This document shows positions 34,698-43,317 of a stretch of 64,000 nucleotides of DNA, piece by piece. Position 1 is the first letter of the stretch. Each line of letters opens with the position of its first letter. The stretch spans positions 229,766 through 293,765 of the forward strand of contig NZ_JAFREL010000016.1 of the NCBI RefSeq assembly GCF_017377655.1, in the 5' to 3' direction. This DNA comes from Candidatus Enterococcus ferrettii (GTDB taxonomy: Bacteria; Bacillota; Bacilli; Lactobacillales; Enterococcaceae). A program made the translations under genes and the position numbers. The notes under the pieces are model-generated. The model was given only the letters and a program-made list of their open reading frames with translations, ran no database searches and was not told the DNA's origin.

Positions 34698-34726
34698 TTC
34701 TGCACCCCATTTCGTTATGAAAATAG

Positions 34727-35323
34727 CTAAAATTTATTGCCATTTTTCCGATCGGATTCCCGAATTGGTCGAATCACTTTGCAAGGGTTCCCAGCGGCAA
34801 TTACATTGGCTGGAATGTCTTTCGTGACGACACTGCCTGCACCAATAATCGTATTTTCCCCAACTGTCACTCCTTGTAAAACATGGACACCCGCTCCCAG
34901 CCAAACTCTGTCACCAATTTTTATCGGTTTTGAATACACAATATGGTCTTCAGCTCTTTCAATAGGGTCTTCCGCATGATTCGCGCCATACATTCCCACT
35001 CTAGGAGCAATATAAACACCGTTACCGATTGTCACTTGATTGCAGTCTAGAATAATTAGGTCATGATTAATGTACACATTGCTGCCAATAGAAATGTTAA
35101 AGCCAAACTCACACAAAAAATTTGACTCAATATAAACGTCCTCACCGATCGAATGTAATAGTCCTTGTAAAATTGATAGATCATACTTGTTTTCCGAATT
35201 CACTAAAAAATTATATCTTCGGCATTCCTGGATTGCTTTTGCCCGAATTGCTTCAACACCAGCATCCATATCATCGTAGGGTTCTCCAGAATTGATCATT
35301 TTTTTCACTGTTTCAATGTTCAA
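34727..35323 (-). CDS. Sugar O-acetyltransferase (maltose/nodulation acetyltransferase family), TTG start
   Basis: A 198-residue hexapeptide-repeat acetyltransferase. The Mac-type N-terminus has MINSGEPYDDMDAGVEAIRA, the active-site region has MYGANHAEDP, and the C-terminus has NTIIGAGSVVTKDIPANVIA. It is a distant relative of the enzyme at 21592-22152. The frame opens at TTG 35332, which touches the AGGAGG site; the TTG at 35323 is nine bases away and is the likelier start. The substrate is unknown. Confidence 0.82.
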   Translation of the reverse strand: MNIETVKKMINSGEPYDDMDAGVEAIRAKAIQECRRYNFLVNSENKYDLSILQGLLHSIGEDVYIESNFLCEFGFNISIGSNVYINHDLIILDCNQVTIGNGVYIAPRVGMYGANHAEDPIERAEDHIVYSKPIKIGDRVWLGAGVHVLQGVTVGENTIIGAGSVVTKDIPANVIAAGNPCKVIRPIRESDRKNGNKF

Positions 35324-35389
35324 ATTATTCAACCTCCTAGTTATTAGTCATTTGAGTATATCATTAAGTAAAAGACTTGTTACAACTAA

Positions 35390-35421
35390 AAAAAGAAAAC
35401 AGCCGGATTCGACTGCTTTCT
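35390..35421 (-). terminator. Terminator after the EF-hand lipoprotein gene
   Basis: Minus strand stem GAAAGCAG/GCTGTTTTC with wobble, nine-base loop and a T run of seven, shortly after the gene's stop codon. Confidence 0.65.
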
Positions 35422-35433
35422 TTTCATAATTTT

Positions 35434-36252
35434 TTACTGTGCTTTCTGTGCATCCATATCATTTTCCGTTTTAACTAATTCCTCGTAGGTTAAAATGCCA
35501 TCGTTATTAATGTCCGCCTGCGAAGTCTGTTCGCTAATCACTCGTTCGCCATTTGGCAACACTCGTAAAACTGTTACCTCTTCACCCCATGGCGTAATTA
35601 GGACTTTACCAACCTGAGCTTCCTGTTGGGCATTCTGAGCGTCCATATCATTTTCCGTTTTAACTAATTCTTCATAGGTCAAAACACCGTCGTTATTGAT
35701 ATCCGCTTGAGAGGTTTCCTCACTGATTACTCGTTCACCATTGGGCAATACTCGTAAAACAGTCACCTGTTCACCCCATGGCGTAGTTAATACTTGGCCA
35801 ATTTGACTCGATTGCTGCGCTTCACTGGACGGCGTCGTTTGTTGATTGTTCGCCGTTGAAGTTGCAACAGTATTTTTTTCTTTTATAAAATCAGCAGATG
35901 GTGTAATTTTTACTTTCTGTTCCTTCTTCAAGTCATCCAAGGAGGCAGTAATAGTGATGGTTTTGCCTTCTGCTTCCTCTAATTTGTAATCATAAGTGAA
36001 TTTCCCTTTGTTATCAGCCGTTACCGTATCATCTTCAATTTTAATCTTAGCCTCAGGATCAGTGCTTCCTTTAATCGTTGCTTTCCCGGTATCGTCCGTT
36101 GTAAATTCTTTGGCAACTGTTAATTTGAGACTTTTTACCTCAGAAGTCGATTGCGCCGTACTGGAGCTAGTGGTCCCGTTGCCTCCTGAACCACAGCCTG
36201 TCAAAGCAACAGAACAACATAGTAATAAAGTTAACCCAATGATTTTTTTCAT
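35434..36252 (-). CDS. Lipoprotein with Ig-like domain and two 63-residue repeats each carrying an EF-hand loop
   Basis: A 272-residue lipoprotein. The signal peptide ends in LTGC (lipid Cys near residue 20), then a Ser/Thr/Gly linker and a beta-rich domain (about 40-120: KATIKGSTDPEAKIKIEDDT) of bacterial Ig-like character. After a Thr/Ser/Gln linker come two tandem repeats: TPWGEQVTVLRVLPNGERVI plus DINNDGVLTYEELVKTENDM, and again with GILTYEEL. Each DxNxDGxxxxxE loop is a canonical calcium-binding EF-hand. The repeats are 189 bp apart in the DNA and about 80% identical. Calcium-dependent binding at the cell surface is likely; the ligand is unknown. Its promoter (36284-36311) is nearly the same as that of the lipoprotein at 48549. 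Confidence 0.8.
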   Translation of the reverse strand: MKKIIGLTLLLCCSVALTGCGSGGNGTTSSSTAQSTSEVKSLKLTVAKEFTTDDTGKATIKGSTDPEAKIKIEDDTVTADNKGKFTYDYKLEEAEGKTITITASLDDLKKEQKVKITPSADFIKEKNTVATSTANNQQTTPSSEAQQSSQIGQVLTTPWGEQVTVLRVLPNGERVISEETSQADINNDGVLTYEELVKTENDMDAQNAQQEAQVGKVLITPWGEEVTVLRVLPNGERVISEQTSQADINNDGILTYEELVKTENDMDAQKAQ

Positions 36253-36570
36253 GGTTTCACCCTCTTTTTCTCTCTGTAATATAATTGTAACAAAAGAAAT
36301 CTTTTTGTAAATACTTTTTGGCGAAAAAAATAAATTTTTTTCCTATTTCTCCTCTAATCTTTGATAGCGCTTTTCTTTCAAGCTGCTTATTCATTATTAT
36401 CTCTATCTATAGTGTACCATACAACTAAATTAGACCAAATTTTTACTTGTGTATTCTATCATCCAGCTGGCTATCTTCGTGCGTGCTTCGCCATTTCCCT
36501 GTAGATATTCACAGTCAAATTGAACCAAATGGCTTGTATCTCTATTTTATAAAATACACAGAAAATACTG
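36253..36570. other. Spacer upstream of the EF-hand lipoprotein
   Basis: Holds the promoter at 36284-36311 and AT-rich sequence. A plus-strand 75-codon frame (36447-36674) has no ribosome binding site and runs through the terminator at 36571, so I leave it out. Confidence 0.4.
36284..36311 (-). promoter_or_regulatory. Promoter/operator of the EF-hand lipoprotein gene, twin of the one at 48480
   Basis: Minus strand: -35 TTTACA (36306-36311), 16-bp spacer, -10 TACAAT (36284-36289). The spacer contains AAAGATTTCTTTTGT; with flanks this forms the inverted repeat ACAAAAAGATTTCTTTTGT. The same arrangement occurs before the lipoprotein at 48549. Confidence 0.65.
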
Positions 36571-36615
36571 AAAAAGGTATCCCAACTCATTCATTAAGGT
36601 TGGGGTACCTTTTTC
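36571..36615 (+). terminator. Bidirectional terminator downstream of the GNAT gene
   Basis: 12-bp stem AGGTATCCCAAC/GTTGGGGTACCT with one wobble; T run on the plus strand, A run (T on the minus strand) on the other side. Confidence 0.82.
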
Positions 36616-36629
36616 TTTATTTTAACTAT

Positions 36630-37163
36630 CTACCAGTTCTCTGGCTTGTCCATTACCATCGCTACATGGACTAATCCAGCACAATCAGCCAAGTTAATAG
36701 TACTGATCGTTTGAACCATCCACGCATCCTCCAACCCTTTTTTTGTAGGATAAGGTGGAATAAAGCCTTGGGGTAATGCTGGAACAAATCCATGACGAGG
36801 ATAATAGTCAATATGACCTAAAACAAACACCAAATCTCCCTTTTGCTGCTTTAGCAGATTCAGACCTGCTCGAATCAACTGCCCGCCAATTCCCTTTTTT
36901 TGATGGCTGGGAATAATCGCCAGAGGAGCTAAAATTGAAACTGATAATTCTTCAAAACCTTCTAGCCAACCTTTAGTAAACAAAATATGCCCTACTGCCT
37001 GTTCTCCATCGAAAGCCAATAGTGATAGTAACGGTCGTGCCGTTGGATCGTACAATAATTCATCAGCCAGCACTGGCACTTCTGGGTCATTAAAGGCTAG
37101 ATCCTCCACTTGAAAAATTGTCTTACGGTCCTGCTCATTTGTTTCACGAATGTTAATGGTCAT
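36630..37163 (-). CDS. GNAT N-acetyltransferase (YhbS-like)
   Basis: A 177-residue GNAT protein with ILAPLAIIPSHQKKGIGGQL (motif A, about 80-99) followed by VFVLGHIDYYPRHGFVPALP, the hallmark of the YhbS group. The likely start is ATG 37163, nine bases from AAGGAG; the GTG at 37172 is too close. The acceptor is unknown. It ends in a bidirectional terminator and is preceded by a separate membrane-protease gene with no sign of an operon. Confidence 0.85.
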   Translation of the reverse strand: MTINIRETNEQDRKTIFQVEDLAFNDPEVPVLADELLYDPTARPLLSLLAFDGEQAVGHILFTKGWLEGFEELSVSILAPLAIIPSHQKKGIGGQLIRAGLNLLKQQKGDLVFVLGHIDYYPRHGFVPALPQGFIPPYPTKKGLEDAWMVQTISTINLADCAGLVHVAMVMDKPENW

Positions 37164-37296
37164 TTTTTGCACTCTCCTTATTTTTTAGCTATGAGAAGAG
37201 CGTGTTACCAGTAGTAAACATAAGCTTGTCAAACAAAGGCCTCCTTTTATCTATTACCTAAAGTATAAAGGAGAACGATTGATACGACAACAAATT

Positions 37297-37974
37297 TTAG
37301 TGCATACCTGCAAGTAGTACAAAGAAAAAAATCAGATAATCATAAACAGTATGAGCGATAATTCCACCGCGAAGGCTGTCGGTTTTCTTCCAGGCATAAT
37401 TGAATGGGAGACGCGTCAAGCCAATGACTACTAGACTTTGGTACCAATTCCAAGAATAAGTGGTCAAATGCAACGAACCAAAAAATAATGCACTCAAAAT
37501 GGAACTGAAAAGAAAGGCTTGCTTTTGTCCGAATTGCTTAACTAAATAATAATACAAAGGAAAAGCTACTGCGGCAGTCGTTAGTTCTTCACCAGCCAGT
37601 GAGATCCAGGTGGTAAGAAAGAAATAGATATTTTGCAGTAAGCTGTTCTCGTGCAACGATTGCGCAATAGGATTTTCTACCGTTTGATTATTCAACAATA
37701 AATTGCCTAATCTTGCAGCAATCGTTGAAAGAACAAAGCTCAGCACTACAAACAGTAAGATGTACCTTATTTTGCCTTTTCCCATTGGTTTAAGGAATAT
37801 TTTGCAAGCATCAGGACCAAATTGAAAAAGCAGCGCCAATAAAGAGAAAAGAAGCAGCCAAATCCAGCTAAGCGGCCAGTTAGTCGTGCGTCCTATAAAA
37901 CCAATTGCCAACAAAAATGGCGTGGCTACTAACCCCCAACGGTTGGGCCTCGTTTGTTCTATTTCATCCAGCAT
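37297..37974 (-). CDS. CPBP-family intramembrane protease-like protein
   Basis: A 225-residue membrane protein with six to seven hydrophobic segments. The CPBP (Abi) motifs are seen as SLAGEELTTAAVAFPLYYYL (paired Glu near residue 145), GSLHLTTYSWNWYQS (His) and IIAHTVYDYLIFFF (His). Normally EExxxR; here the Arg position is not conserved, so activity is uncertain. Members process prenylated or peptide substrates, and some give immunity to bacteriocins. The start ATG 37974 follows AAAGGAGAGG; the longer frame to 38016 lacks a site. Confidence 0.75.
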   Translation of the reverse strand: MLDEIEQTRPNRWGLVATPFLLAIGFIGRTTNWPLSWIWLLLFSLLALLFQFGPDACKIFLKPMGKGKIRYILLFVVLSFVLSTIAARLGNLLLNNQTVENPIAQSLHENSLLQNIYFFLTTWISLAGEELTTAAVAFPLYYYLVKQFGQKQAFLFSSILSALFFGSLHLTTYSWNWYQSLVVIGLTRLPFNYAWKKTDSLRGGIIAHTVYDYLIFFFVLLAGMH

Positions 37975-38033
37975 AATGGAACCTCTCCTTTTCCAAACAG
38001 TATACAGGAAGTCCAAAAAAAAGAGATAAAATT

Positions 38034-38060
38034 AGACTGCTAACCGATTGGCAGCAGTCT
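38034..38060 (-). terminator. Terminator after the second amino-acid permease gene
   Basis: Minus strand stem AGACTGCT/AGCAGTCT enclosing a further short pairing, followed by an imperfect T run (AATTTTATC). Confidence 0.55.
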
Positions 38061-38070
38061 TTAGTCGTAC

Positions 38071-39444
38071 TTATTCCATTTCCATTTCTCTTGCCGTTCG
38101 TTCTTTGATGGATTTATCAATCAACCACTCGCCTATGCCCACCGCTAAACCAACTCCAGCAACTAAGAACAAAACATAAGATACTGGATTTTCTCCTTCT
38201 GGTGGCAGAAAGAAGAAGATTGTACTGAAAGCAAAGAAGATAAATTGAACAGCTGCGACTAATTTTCCAATACCGTCACCACCAGGAATTCGGAATGGTC
38301 GTTCGATATCTGGGTCTTTCTTACGCAAAGTAATAAAAGCGAATGAAAGAATAATATATGGTAAGAAGAAAATAATCGACGTAAAGGACAGCAATGTCCA
38401 AAATAAATTAGCATTACTAGAAGAGATTAAGCCATAAAAGACCAGCAATGCGGTTGAAGAAAGCCCCAGTAAAATAGCTGAGCCAATTGGCGCATGTACT
38501 TTATTGGTTTTTGCAAAAACCTTCGGCAACTCACCCTCTAGTCCAGCCTCTAACGCAGCTTTATTGCCCCCTAAAGCCCAACTGAAAATGTAACCTAGAA
38601 AAGCGATAAAGGAAATTACACCAACAATGGTTACAACCCCACGTCCAAAAACTTCTCCAAAAGCAATAAACAACCCAGAATCAGGGTCAATACTGTCCAC
38701 TGGCAAAATAATCAGCATGGCCACTGCCGCAATGATATACAAAACAATCGTACAAATACCGCTAGAGAAAACTGCTTTTGGCACATTTTTACTAGGATTT
38801 TCCATTTCACCCGCTGAACAGCTGATCAAATCGTAACCCGTTAAAGCATAAACATACACCGGAACTAACGCAAAGAAGCTTAAGTCAAAGGTTGGTATGA
38901 TATTAGCCATCGAAAATTCTGTTTGTGATCCCTTAGTAGTTAAGGTCATTACTGCTCCGATCATCAAAGCCAAACAGGCCAATAATTTACAGATCGTACT
39001 TAGCATTGTCAGCCATTTAGCATCCTGTAGATCAATACAGTTGAAACCTACAACAACCCAAGTGCAAATAATACAAAAGATAACCATCCCCCATACGGAT
39101 AGATCCGGGAAAAACAGCATCTGTAAAACGGACCCCATTACTACTAACGTTGAAGGAATAAAGCCCGCCACATTGACCCAATACCACCAGGTAGTCCGAG
39201 CTGCCCAACGATCCCCGTAAGCTCGTTTGATCCAAACATAAATTCCTCCTTGATCAGGATAAGTCGAGCCCAGCTCGGCACAAATCAATCCATGAGATAA
39301 AAAGAAGGTTGCTCCTAACACAACAAAGCAAAAGATTAATGAGGGGCCCATGGATGCCTGAGAAGCAATCAATTCCAGTGAAAACACTGCCGCAAAGGAC
39401 AGCGAAACAATGTCAATAAACCCCAGTTTTTTTACATCTTCCAT
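38071..39444 (-). CDS. Amino acid/polyamine permease (APC superfamily), paralogue of AguD
   Basis: A 457-residue APC transporter with twelve hydrophobic segments. It shares the length and long motifs with the permease at 44452-45825, e.g. LSHGLICAELGSTYPDQGGI, WAARTTWWYWVNVAGFIPST and TGYDLISCSAGEMENPSKNV. It is encoded 16 bp downstream of the divergent carbamoyltransferase gene (39461-40513) and clearly co-transcribed. By analogy with AguD, which exchanges agmatine for putrescine, it may exchange a ureido or guanidino compound for its amine product. AAAGGAG precedes the start. Confidence 0.85.
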   Translation of the reverse strand: MEDVKKLGFIDIVSLSFAAVFSLELIASQASMGPSLIFCFVVLGATFFLSHGLICAELGSTYPDQGGIYVWIKRAYGDRWAARTTWWYWVNVAGFIPSTLVVMGSVLQMLFFPDLSVWGMVIFCIICTWVVVGFNCIDLQDAKWLTMLSTICKLLACLALMIGAVMTLTTKGSQTEFSMANIIPTFDLSFFALVPVYVYALTGYDLISCSAGEMENPSKNVPKAVFSSGICTIVLYIIAAVAMLIILPVDSIDPDSGLFIAFGEVFGRGVVTIVGVISFIAFLGYIFSWALGGNKAALEAGLEGELPKVFAKTNKVHAPIGSAILLGLSSTALLVFYGLISSSNANLFWTLLSFTSIIFFLPYIILSFAFITLRKKDPDIERPFRIPGGDGIGKLVAAVQFIFFAFSTIFFFLPPEGENPVSYVLFLVAGVGLAVGIGEWLIDKSIKERTAREMEME

Positions 39445-39460
39445 TGTTCACTCACTCCTT

Positions 39461-40513
39461 TTAGTTGAGTCTTTGATCTAGAAAGGCACGCATTTTCCCT
39501 TCGTAATACGCCTTAGTCTGATCATCTGCTCGTTTCAATTGCGGATACAAATACCATGCCAGTAATCCCCGCTGAACATGCAAGCGGTTTTCTGCCTCCT
39601 GGAAGACCAATGAGCGTGTTGGATGGTCTAGAACCTCACTAGTAATTTCCACTTCGCGATTAGCTGGCAAACAGTGCATAGCTTTACAATGATCGGGAGC
39701 CATTTCCAGCATTTCCATGTTTAATTGATAACGAGGATAAAAGGCCGCTGTTCGTTCATCTTTTTCATCCTCATACCCATAATAGTACCAAACATCAGGA
39801 ATAATGAAATCGGCTTTTTTTACAGCTTCTTCCACATTTTCAGTAACGGTCAGTGTTCCACCAGTTTTTTGCATTTTCTCCTCTACCTTTTTGATTTCTG
39901 CATCGCTGATAGAATACTGCTTTGGTGAAGCAATTGTATAATGTAAGCCTAATGACGCAGCCAAATGTGCATGTTCCATTGCCATGATACCGTTTTCGCC
40001 AGAATCGCCGACAAAAACTACTTCAACTTCCTCCAACGATTTACCTTTTGGCAGATGTTCCATCATGGTCAGTACATCAGCTAAGCCTTGCGTCGGATGA
40101 ATGTAATAAGTCATAGCATTGAACACTGGAACAGAAGCGTATTTAGCCAAGGTTAATACCAGCTCATGATCTTCTGTCCGCAGCATAATTCCGTCACACA
40201 TACTGGACAAAACCTGTGCAGTATCCTTAATGGCTTCATGAGACCCAAAATGAATCTCCCCTGGTTTTAAATAAAGACCATGTCCGCCAAGTTCAGCCAT
40301 AGCAGTCTCAAAAGAAACGCGGGTTCGGGTGGAAGGCTCTTCAAAAATCATCGCTAAGGTTGCTCCCCTTAATAATTGCGGCACTGCATTTTGATGGGCA
40401 GCTTCCTTTAGCTGAATGATCGTCGTTAAGATATCCTGGATTTCCTCTTTGGCTAAATCATAATTATCTAAAAAATGCTTAATTGGATATGTTGGTGTAT
40501 GTGATAGCTTCAT
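39461..40513 (-). CDS. Carbamoyltransferase of unknown specificity (OTC/PTC family)
   Basis: A 350-residue transcarbamylase. The carbamoyl-phosphate motif [16 protein letters not shown] (about 55-70), HPTQGLADVLTMMEHLPKG and the C-terminal MHCLPANREVEITSEV (Cys of HCLP) are intact. It is clearly different from the AguB at 42296-43303: it has an insert rich in charged residues (YEDEKDERTAAFYP), HFGSHEAIKD in place of [10 protein letters not shown], and no ornithine-type SMG loop. It resembles the catabolic transcarbamylases of unknown substrate (YgeW-like). Together with its permease it forms a small operon divergent from the RpiR gene. The direction in life is probably phosphorolysis of a ureido compound to carbamoyl phosphate. 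Confidence 0.82.
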   Translation of the reverse strand: MKLSHTPTYPIKHFLDNYDLAKEEIQDILTTIIQLKEAAHQNAVPQLLRGATLAMIFEEPSTRTRVSFETAMAELGGHGLYLKPGEIHFGSHEAIKDTAQVLSSMCDGIMLRTEDHELVLTLAKYASVPVFNAMTYYIHPTQGLADVLTMMEHLPKGKSLEEVEVVFVGDSGENGIMAMEHAHLAASLGLHYTIASPKQYSISDAEIKKVEEKMQKTGGTLTVTENVEEAVKKADFIIPDVWYYYGYEDEKDERTAAFYPRYQLNMEMLEMAPDHCKAMHCLPANREVEITSEVLDHPTRSLVFQEAENRLHVQRGLLAWYLYPQLKRADDQTKAYYEGKMRAFLDQRLN

Positions 40514-40596
40514 TTGTTACCCCTCCAGTTTATTGTTGTAGGCAGTTTCGCCTCAAAAAGAACTACGCTATAATGATATAGAAAGCGGGTGATCGG

Positions 40597-41373
40597 ATGA
40601 CAGCAACCAAAGATTTTTATTCAGCAGCGAATCAGCATTTTACGGAGCTCAATGATTCAGAAAAGCGTATCTTTGATTACATTCTGAAAAATTTTGATCA
40701 GATAAAATTCTACAGTATTCGCGAATTAGCCTTAAGATGCTACGTCTCCTCCACCACTATTTTTCGTTTTGCTAAAAAATTGGGCTTCAACGGATATAGT
40801 GATTTTATTGAAAGTTTGACCGTAGTACCCGAAGCTCCGCAAACGATTCCCCATTCGATTAAGCAAAAAGATTTTAAAGATGAATATTTAAAAAACATTG
40901 TTGAATCTGTTCGAGTCACTGACCAAACCAAAATTGAACAATTTAACCAGCTATTAGATTTGAATCCCGTGCTTTACTTAATGGGTGAAGATCTTGATTT
41001 ACAAGCCTTGCATTATGTTCATTGGTTGTTTACTGCACAAGGTTTTCGCGCAGTTTTGCTGCAGGATCAGGCTGCCGTTCAAAATGCATTGCGACATATT
41101 ACTGACCAAGATATTTTCTTTGCCTTTGCCTATACTGGCGACAATAGTTCGATCGTCGAAGCGATTGAACGAGTAAGGCAAAATTCTCGTGCTACCATTG
41201 TCTCCTTTACTCGTGCCGTAACTAATGTTATTCAAAATTTGTGTGATATTGATTTTTACGTGTTCAGTGACGAAATTGGGCTGGATCACTTGGATCTCAC
41301 TTCACGCATTTCCATGTTGGCTATTGTCGAGCTGATTTTCTATCATCGCTTCAATCGCACGCTTGACGAATGA
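40597..41373 (+). CDS. RpiR-family transcriptional regulator (HTH plus SIS domain)
   Basis: A 258-residue regulator. The N-terminal HTH_6 domain contains RELALRCYVSSTTIFRFAKK (about 43-62); the C-terminal SIS domain (about 110-250) has DIFFAFAYTGDNSSIVEAIE, the sugar- or metabolite-phosphate binding loop. A TATAAT (40569-40574) stands 23 bp upstream of the ATG. It lies between the two carbamoyltransferase units: divergent from the unknown one, and overlapping the 3' end of carbamate kinase by 23 bp in convergent orientation. It is the obvious candidate regulator of one or both units; E. faecalis instead uses the LuxR-type AguR for agmatine genes. Confidence 0.85.
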   Translation: MTATKDFYSAANQHFTELNDSEKRIFDYILKNFDQIKFYSIRELALRCYVSSTTIFRFAKKLGFNGYSDFIESLTVVPEAPQTIPHSIKQKDFKDEYLKNIVESVRVTDQTKIEQFNQLLDLNPVLYLMGEDLDLQALHYVHWLFTAQGFRAVLLQDQAAVQNALRHITDQDIFFAFAYTGDNSSIVEAIERVRQNSRATIVSFTRAVTNVIQNLCDIDFYVFSDEIGLDHLDLTSRISMLAIVELIFYHRFNRTLDE

Positions 41374-42283
41374 TAGTACCCGTTTCAGCTGAAATTGCTT
41401 GCGCCACCTGCTCCAAGTCGGCAATAATTGCGGTTTTCCCCGATCCGCTGGCCACAAACTCACAGGCTGCTTCTACCTTTGGCAGCATACTACCGGCAGG
41501 AAATTGTCCTTCTGCAACATATCGCTGCATGTCCTTTAGACTAACTTCTTTTAAAGCTTGCTGATTTTCTTTTCCAAAATGAACATAAACATAGTCCACC
41601 GCTGTCAAAATGATAAAGGTATCGGCATCGATTAAGGTGGCCATTTTGGAAGCCGCAAAGTCCTTATCAATTACGGCATCCACTCCTTCATAGCGATTCC
41701 CATGATAAACCACTGGAATACCACCCCCACCACAGGCAATCACCACCTGATTAGCATCTACCAATGTTTTCAAACTCACTTTTTCATAAATATCTACCGG
41801 CTTAGGTGAAGGAACCACCCGCCGCCAGCCCCTGCCTGCATCCTCTTGATAGATTTCCCCAGTTTTAACCATCAACTCTTTGGCTTGCTCTTCAGAATAG
41901 TAGCTGCCAATCGGTTTTGTTGGTTTTTGAAAGGCTGGATCCTTGCCATCCACCACCACCTGGGTCAACATAGATATGACTGGAATATCATCTACGCTTC
42001 GGCTAACCAGTTCTTCGTCAATCGCCTGCTGCAAATGGTACCCAATATAGCCCTGACTCATGGCAATACACTCTGCAAAAGGCATAACCGCTTCACTAGT
42101 CATTGCTTCAAAGGCTAGTCGAATTTGGCCAACTTGAGGCCCATTGCCATGAGCGATCACTACCTGATGCCCCGCTACAATCAAATCAGCAATTGAGCGA
42201 GCTGCCAACTGTGCCCGTGATAATTGTTCATTGGCGGAATTTCCTAAAGCATTCCCCCCTAAAGCCACTACAATTTTTGCCAT
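41351..42283 (-). CDS. aguC: Carbamate kinase
   Basis: A 310-residue carbamate kinase. It has VVALGGNALGNSANEQLSRA at the N-terminus (nucleotide and carbamate binding), VVIAHGNGPQVGQIRLA, VVIACGGGGIPVVYHG and a C-terminal AACEFVASGSGKTAII. It converts carbamoyl phosphate and ADP to ATP, CO2 and NH3. It follows the putrescine carbamoyltransferase gene by 12 bp, so it drains that reaction. It may also serve the unknown carbamoyltransferase encoded nearby, which has no kinase of its own. The 3' end overlaps the RpiR gene by 23 bp. Confidence 0.93.
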   Translation of the reverse strand: MAKIVVALGGNALGNSANEQLSRAQLAARSIADLIVAGHQVVIAHGNGPQVGQIRLAFEAMTSEAVMPFAECIAMSQGYIGYHLQQAIDEELVSRSVDDIPVISMLTQVVVDGKDPAFQKPTKPIGSYYSEEQAKELMVKTGEIYQEDAGRGWRRVVPSPKPVDIYEKVSLKTLVDANQVVIACGGGGIPVVYHGNRYEGVDAVIDKDFAASKMATLIDADTFIILTAVDYVYVHFGKENQQALKEVSLKDMQRYVAEGQFPAGSMLPKVEAACEFVASGSGKTAIIADLEQVAQAISAETGTIIRQACD

Positions 42284-42295
42284 TTTATTTTCCGC

Positions 42296-43303
42296 CTATT
42301 CTAAGGTTTCTAAAAAGCTATCCAGCTTCTCTTTAGCCGCCAGCTGTTCGTATTCTGTTCCAACATTTTGATACTTAGTTAAATACACTAGCAGTCCTCG
42401 CATTGCTGTTAAGCGGTTTTCCGCTTCGTCAAAGGCTAAGGAAATCGCTGAATCCAACACTTCATCCGTCACTTCTTCTCCACGGGTTGCTGGTAAACAA
42501 TGCAAAAATTTTACTCCAAGGCTGCATTGCTCTAACAACTCACGATTCACTTGATACTTCGGCATGAAAATCTGATGCCGTTCTTCAGGCGACAATTCAC
42601 TTTCATACAGACCGTACCATACATCCGTGTAAACAAAGTCGGTGCCTGGCAAAGCTTGCAATGGATCATCGGTAACCAGCCAGCTGCCGCCATTTTCTTG
42701 AACATTCTTTTCTAAAATTGCTCGGTAGTCAGCATTTAATTGATACCCCTCTGGACCATAATGAACAAAATGCATTCCAAGCTTAGTAGTTATAAAACCT
42801 AATGAAGCACAAACCTGTGTTGCATCACCCACAAAGGTTACTTTGCAATCCTCTAAACGTTTCCCTTCTGGTAAATGTTCAACGATGGTACACAAATCGC
42901 CAATTTCCTGGGTTGGATGATTGTAATCACTCATGGCATTCAGTACTGGAACACTCGAGGCTTTGGCTAAATCGACTACGGTTTGATGTTCAATCACCCG
43001 TGCCATCACCACATCAACTAAACGGGAAATAACTTTTCCTGTATCTTCAATCGTTTCATGTCCACCTAGCTGAATCATACCCGGTCCCAAATATTGCGCA
43101 TGTCCACCCAGCTGTTCCATGGCTGTCTCAAAGGAAACGCGAGTTCGAGTCGAACTTTGTTGGAAAATCATGCCTAAGGTTTTCCGTCGCATCAAGGGCG
43201 GATAGTAGCCTTTTTTTACACAATCTTTGATTAAAAGTGATAAGTTGATGATGTCCAATAATTCTTTTTTTGAAAAATCCTGTGTGTCGATAAAATGTTT
43301 CAT
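42296..43303 (-). CDS. aguB: Putrescine carbamoyltransferase
   Basis: A 335-residue transcarbamylase with [20 protein letters not shown] (carbamoyl-phosphate loop, about 48-67), [40 protein letters not shown] and [17 protein letters not shown]. These agree closely with E. faecalis AguB, including the C-terminal helix region after [12 protein letters not shown]. It phosphorolyses N-carbamoylputrescine to putrescine and carbamoyl phosphate. GGAGG stands before ATG 43303. It sits between agmatine deiminase and carbamate kinase genes in the order D-A-B-C. Confidence 0.93.
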   Translation of the reverse strand: MKHFIDTQDFSKKELLDIINLSLLIKDCVKKGYYPPLMRRKTLGMIFQQSSTRTRVSFETAMEQLGGHAQYLGPGMIQLGGHETIEDTGKVISRLVDVVMARVIEHQTVVDLAKASSVPVLNAMSDYNHPTQEIGDLCTIVEHLPEGKRLEDCKVTFVGDATQVCASLGFITTKLGMHFVHYGPEGYQLNADYRAILEKNVQENGGSWLVTDDPLQALPGTDFVYTDVWYGLYESELSPEERHQIFMPKYQVNRELLEQCSLGVKFLHCLPATRGEEVTDEVLDSAISLAFDEAENRLTAMRGLLVYLTKYQNVGTEYEQLAAKEKLDSFLETLE

Positions 43304-43317
43304 AGTCTGCCTTCCTC

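Noticed and set aside
35440..35830. Possible CRISPR array or DNA-level repeat element
   Set aside because: The two 189-bp-spaced repeats are inside one reading frame and encode the EF-hand repeats; no spacer pattern exists.
36447..36674. 75-codon plus-strand frame
   Set aside because: No ribosome binding site, runs through a strong terminator and into the antisense of the GNAT gene.
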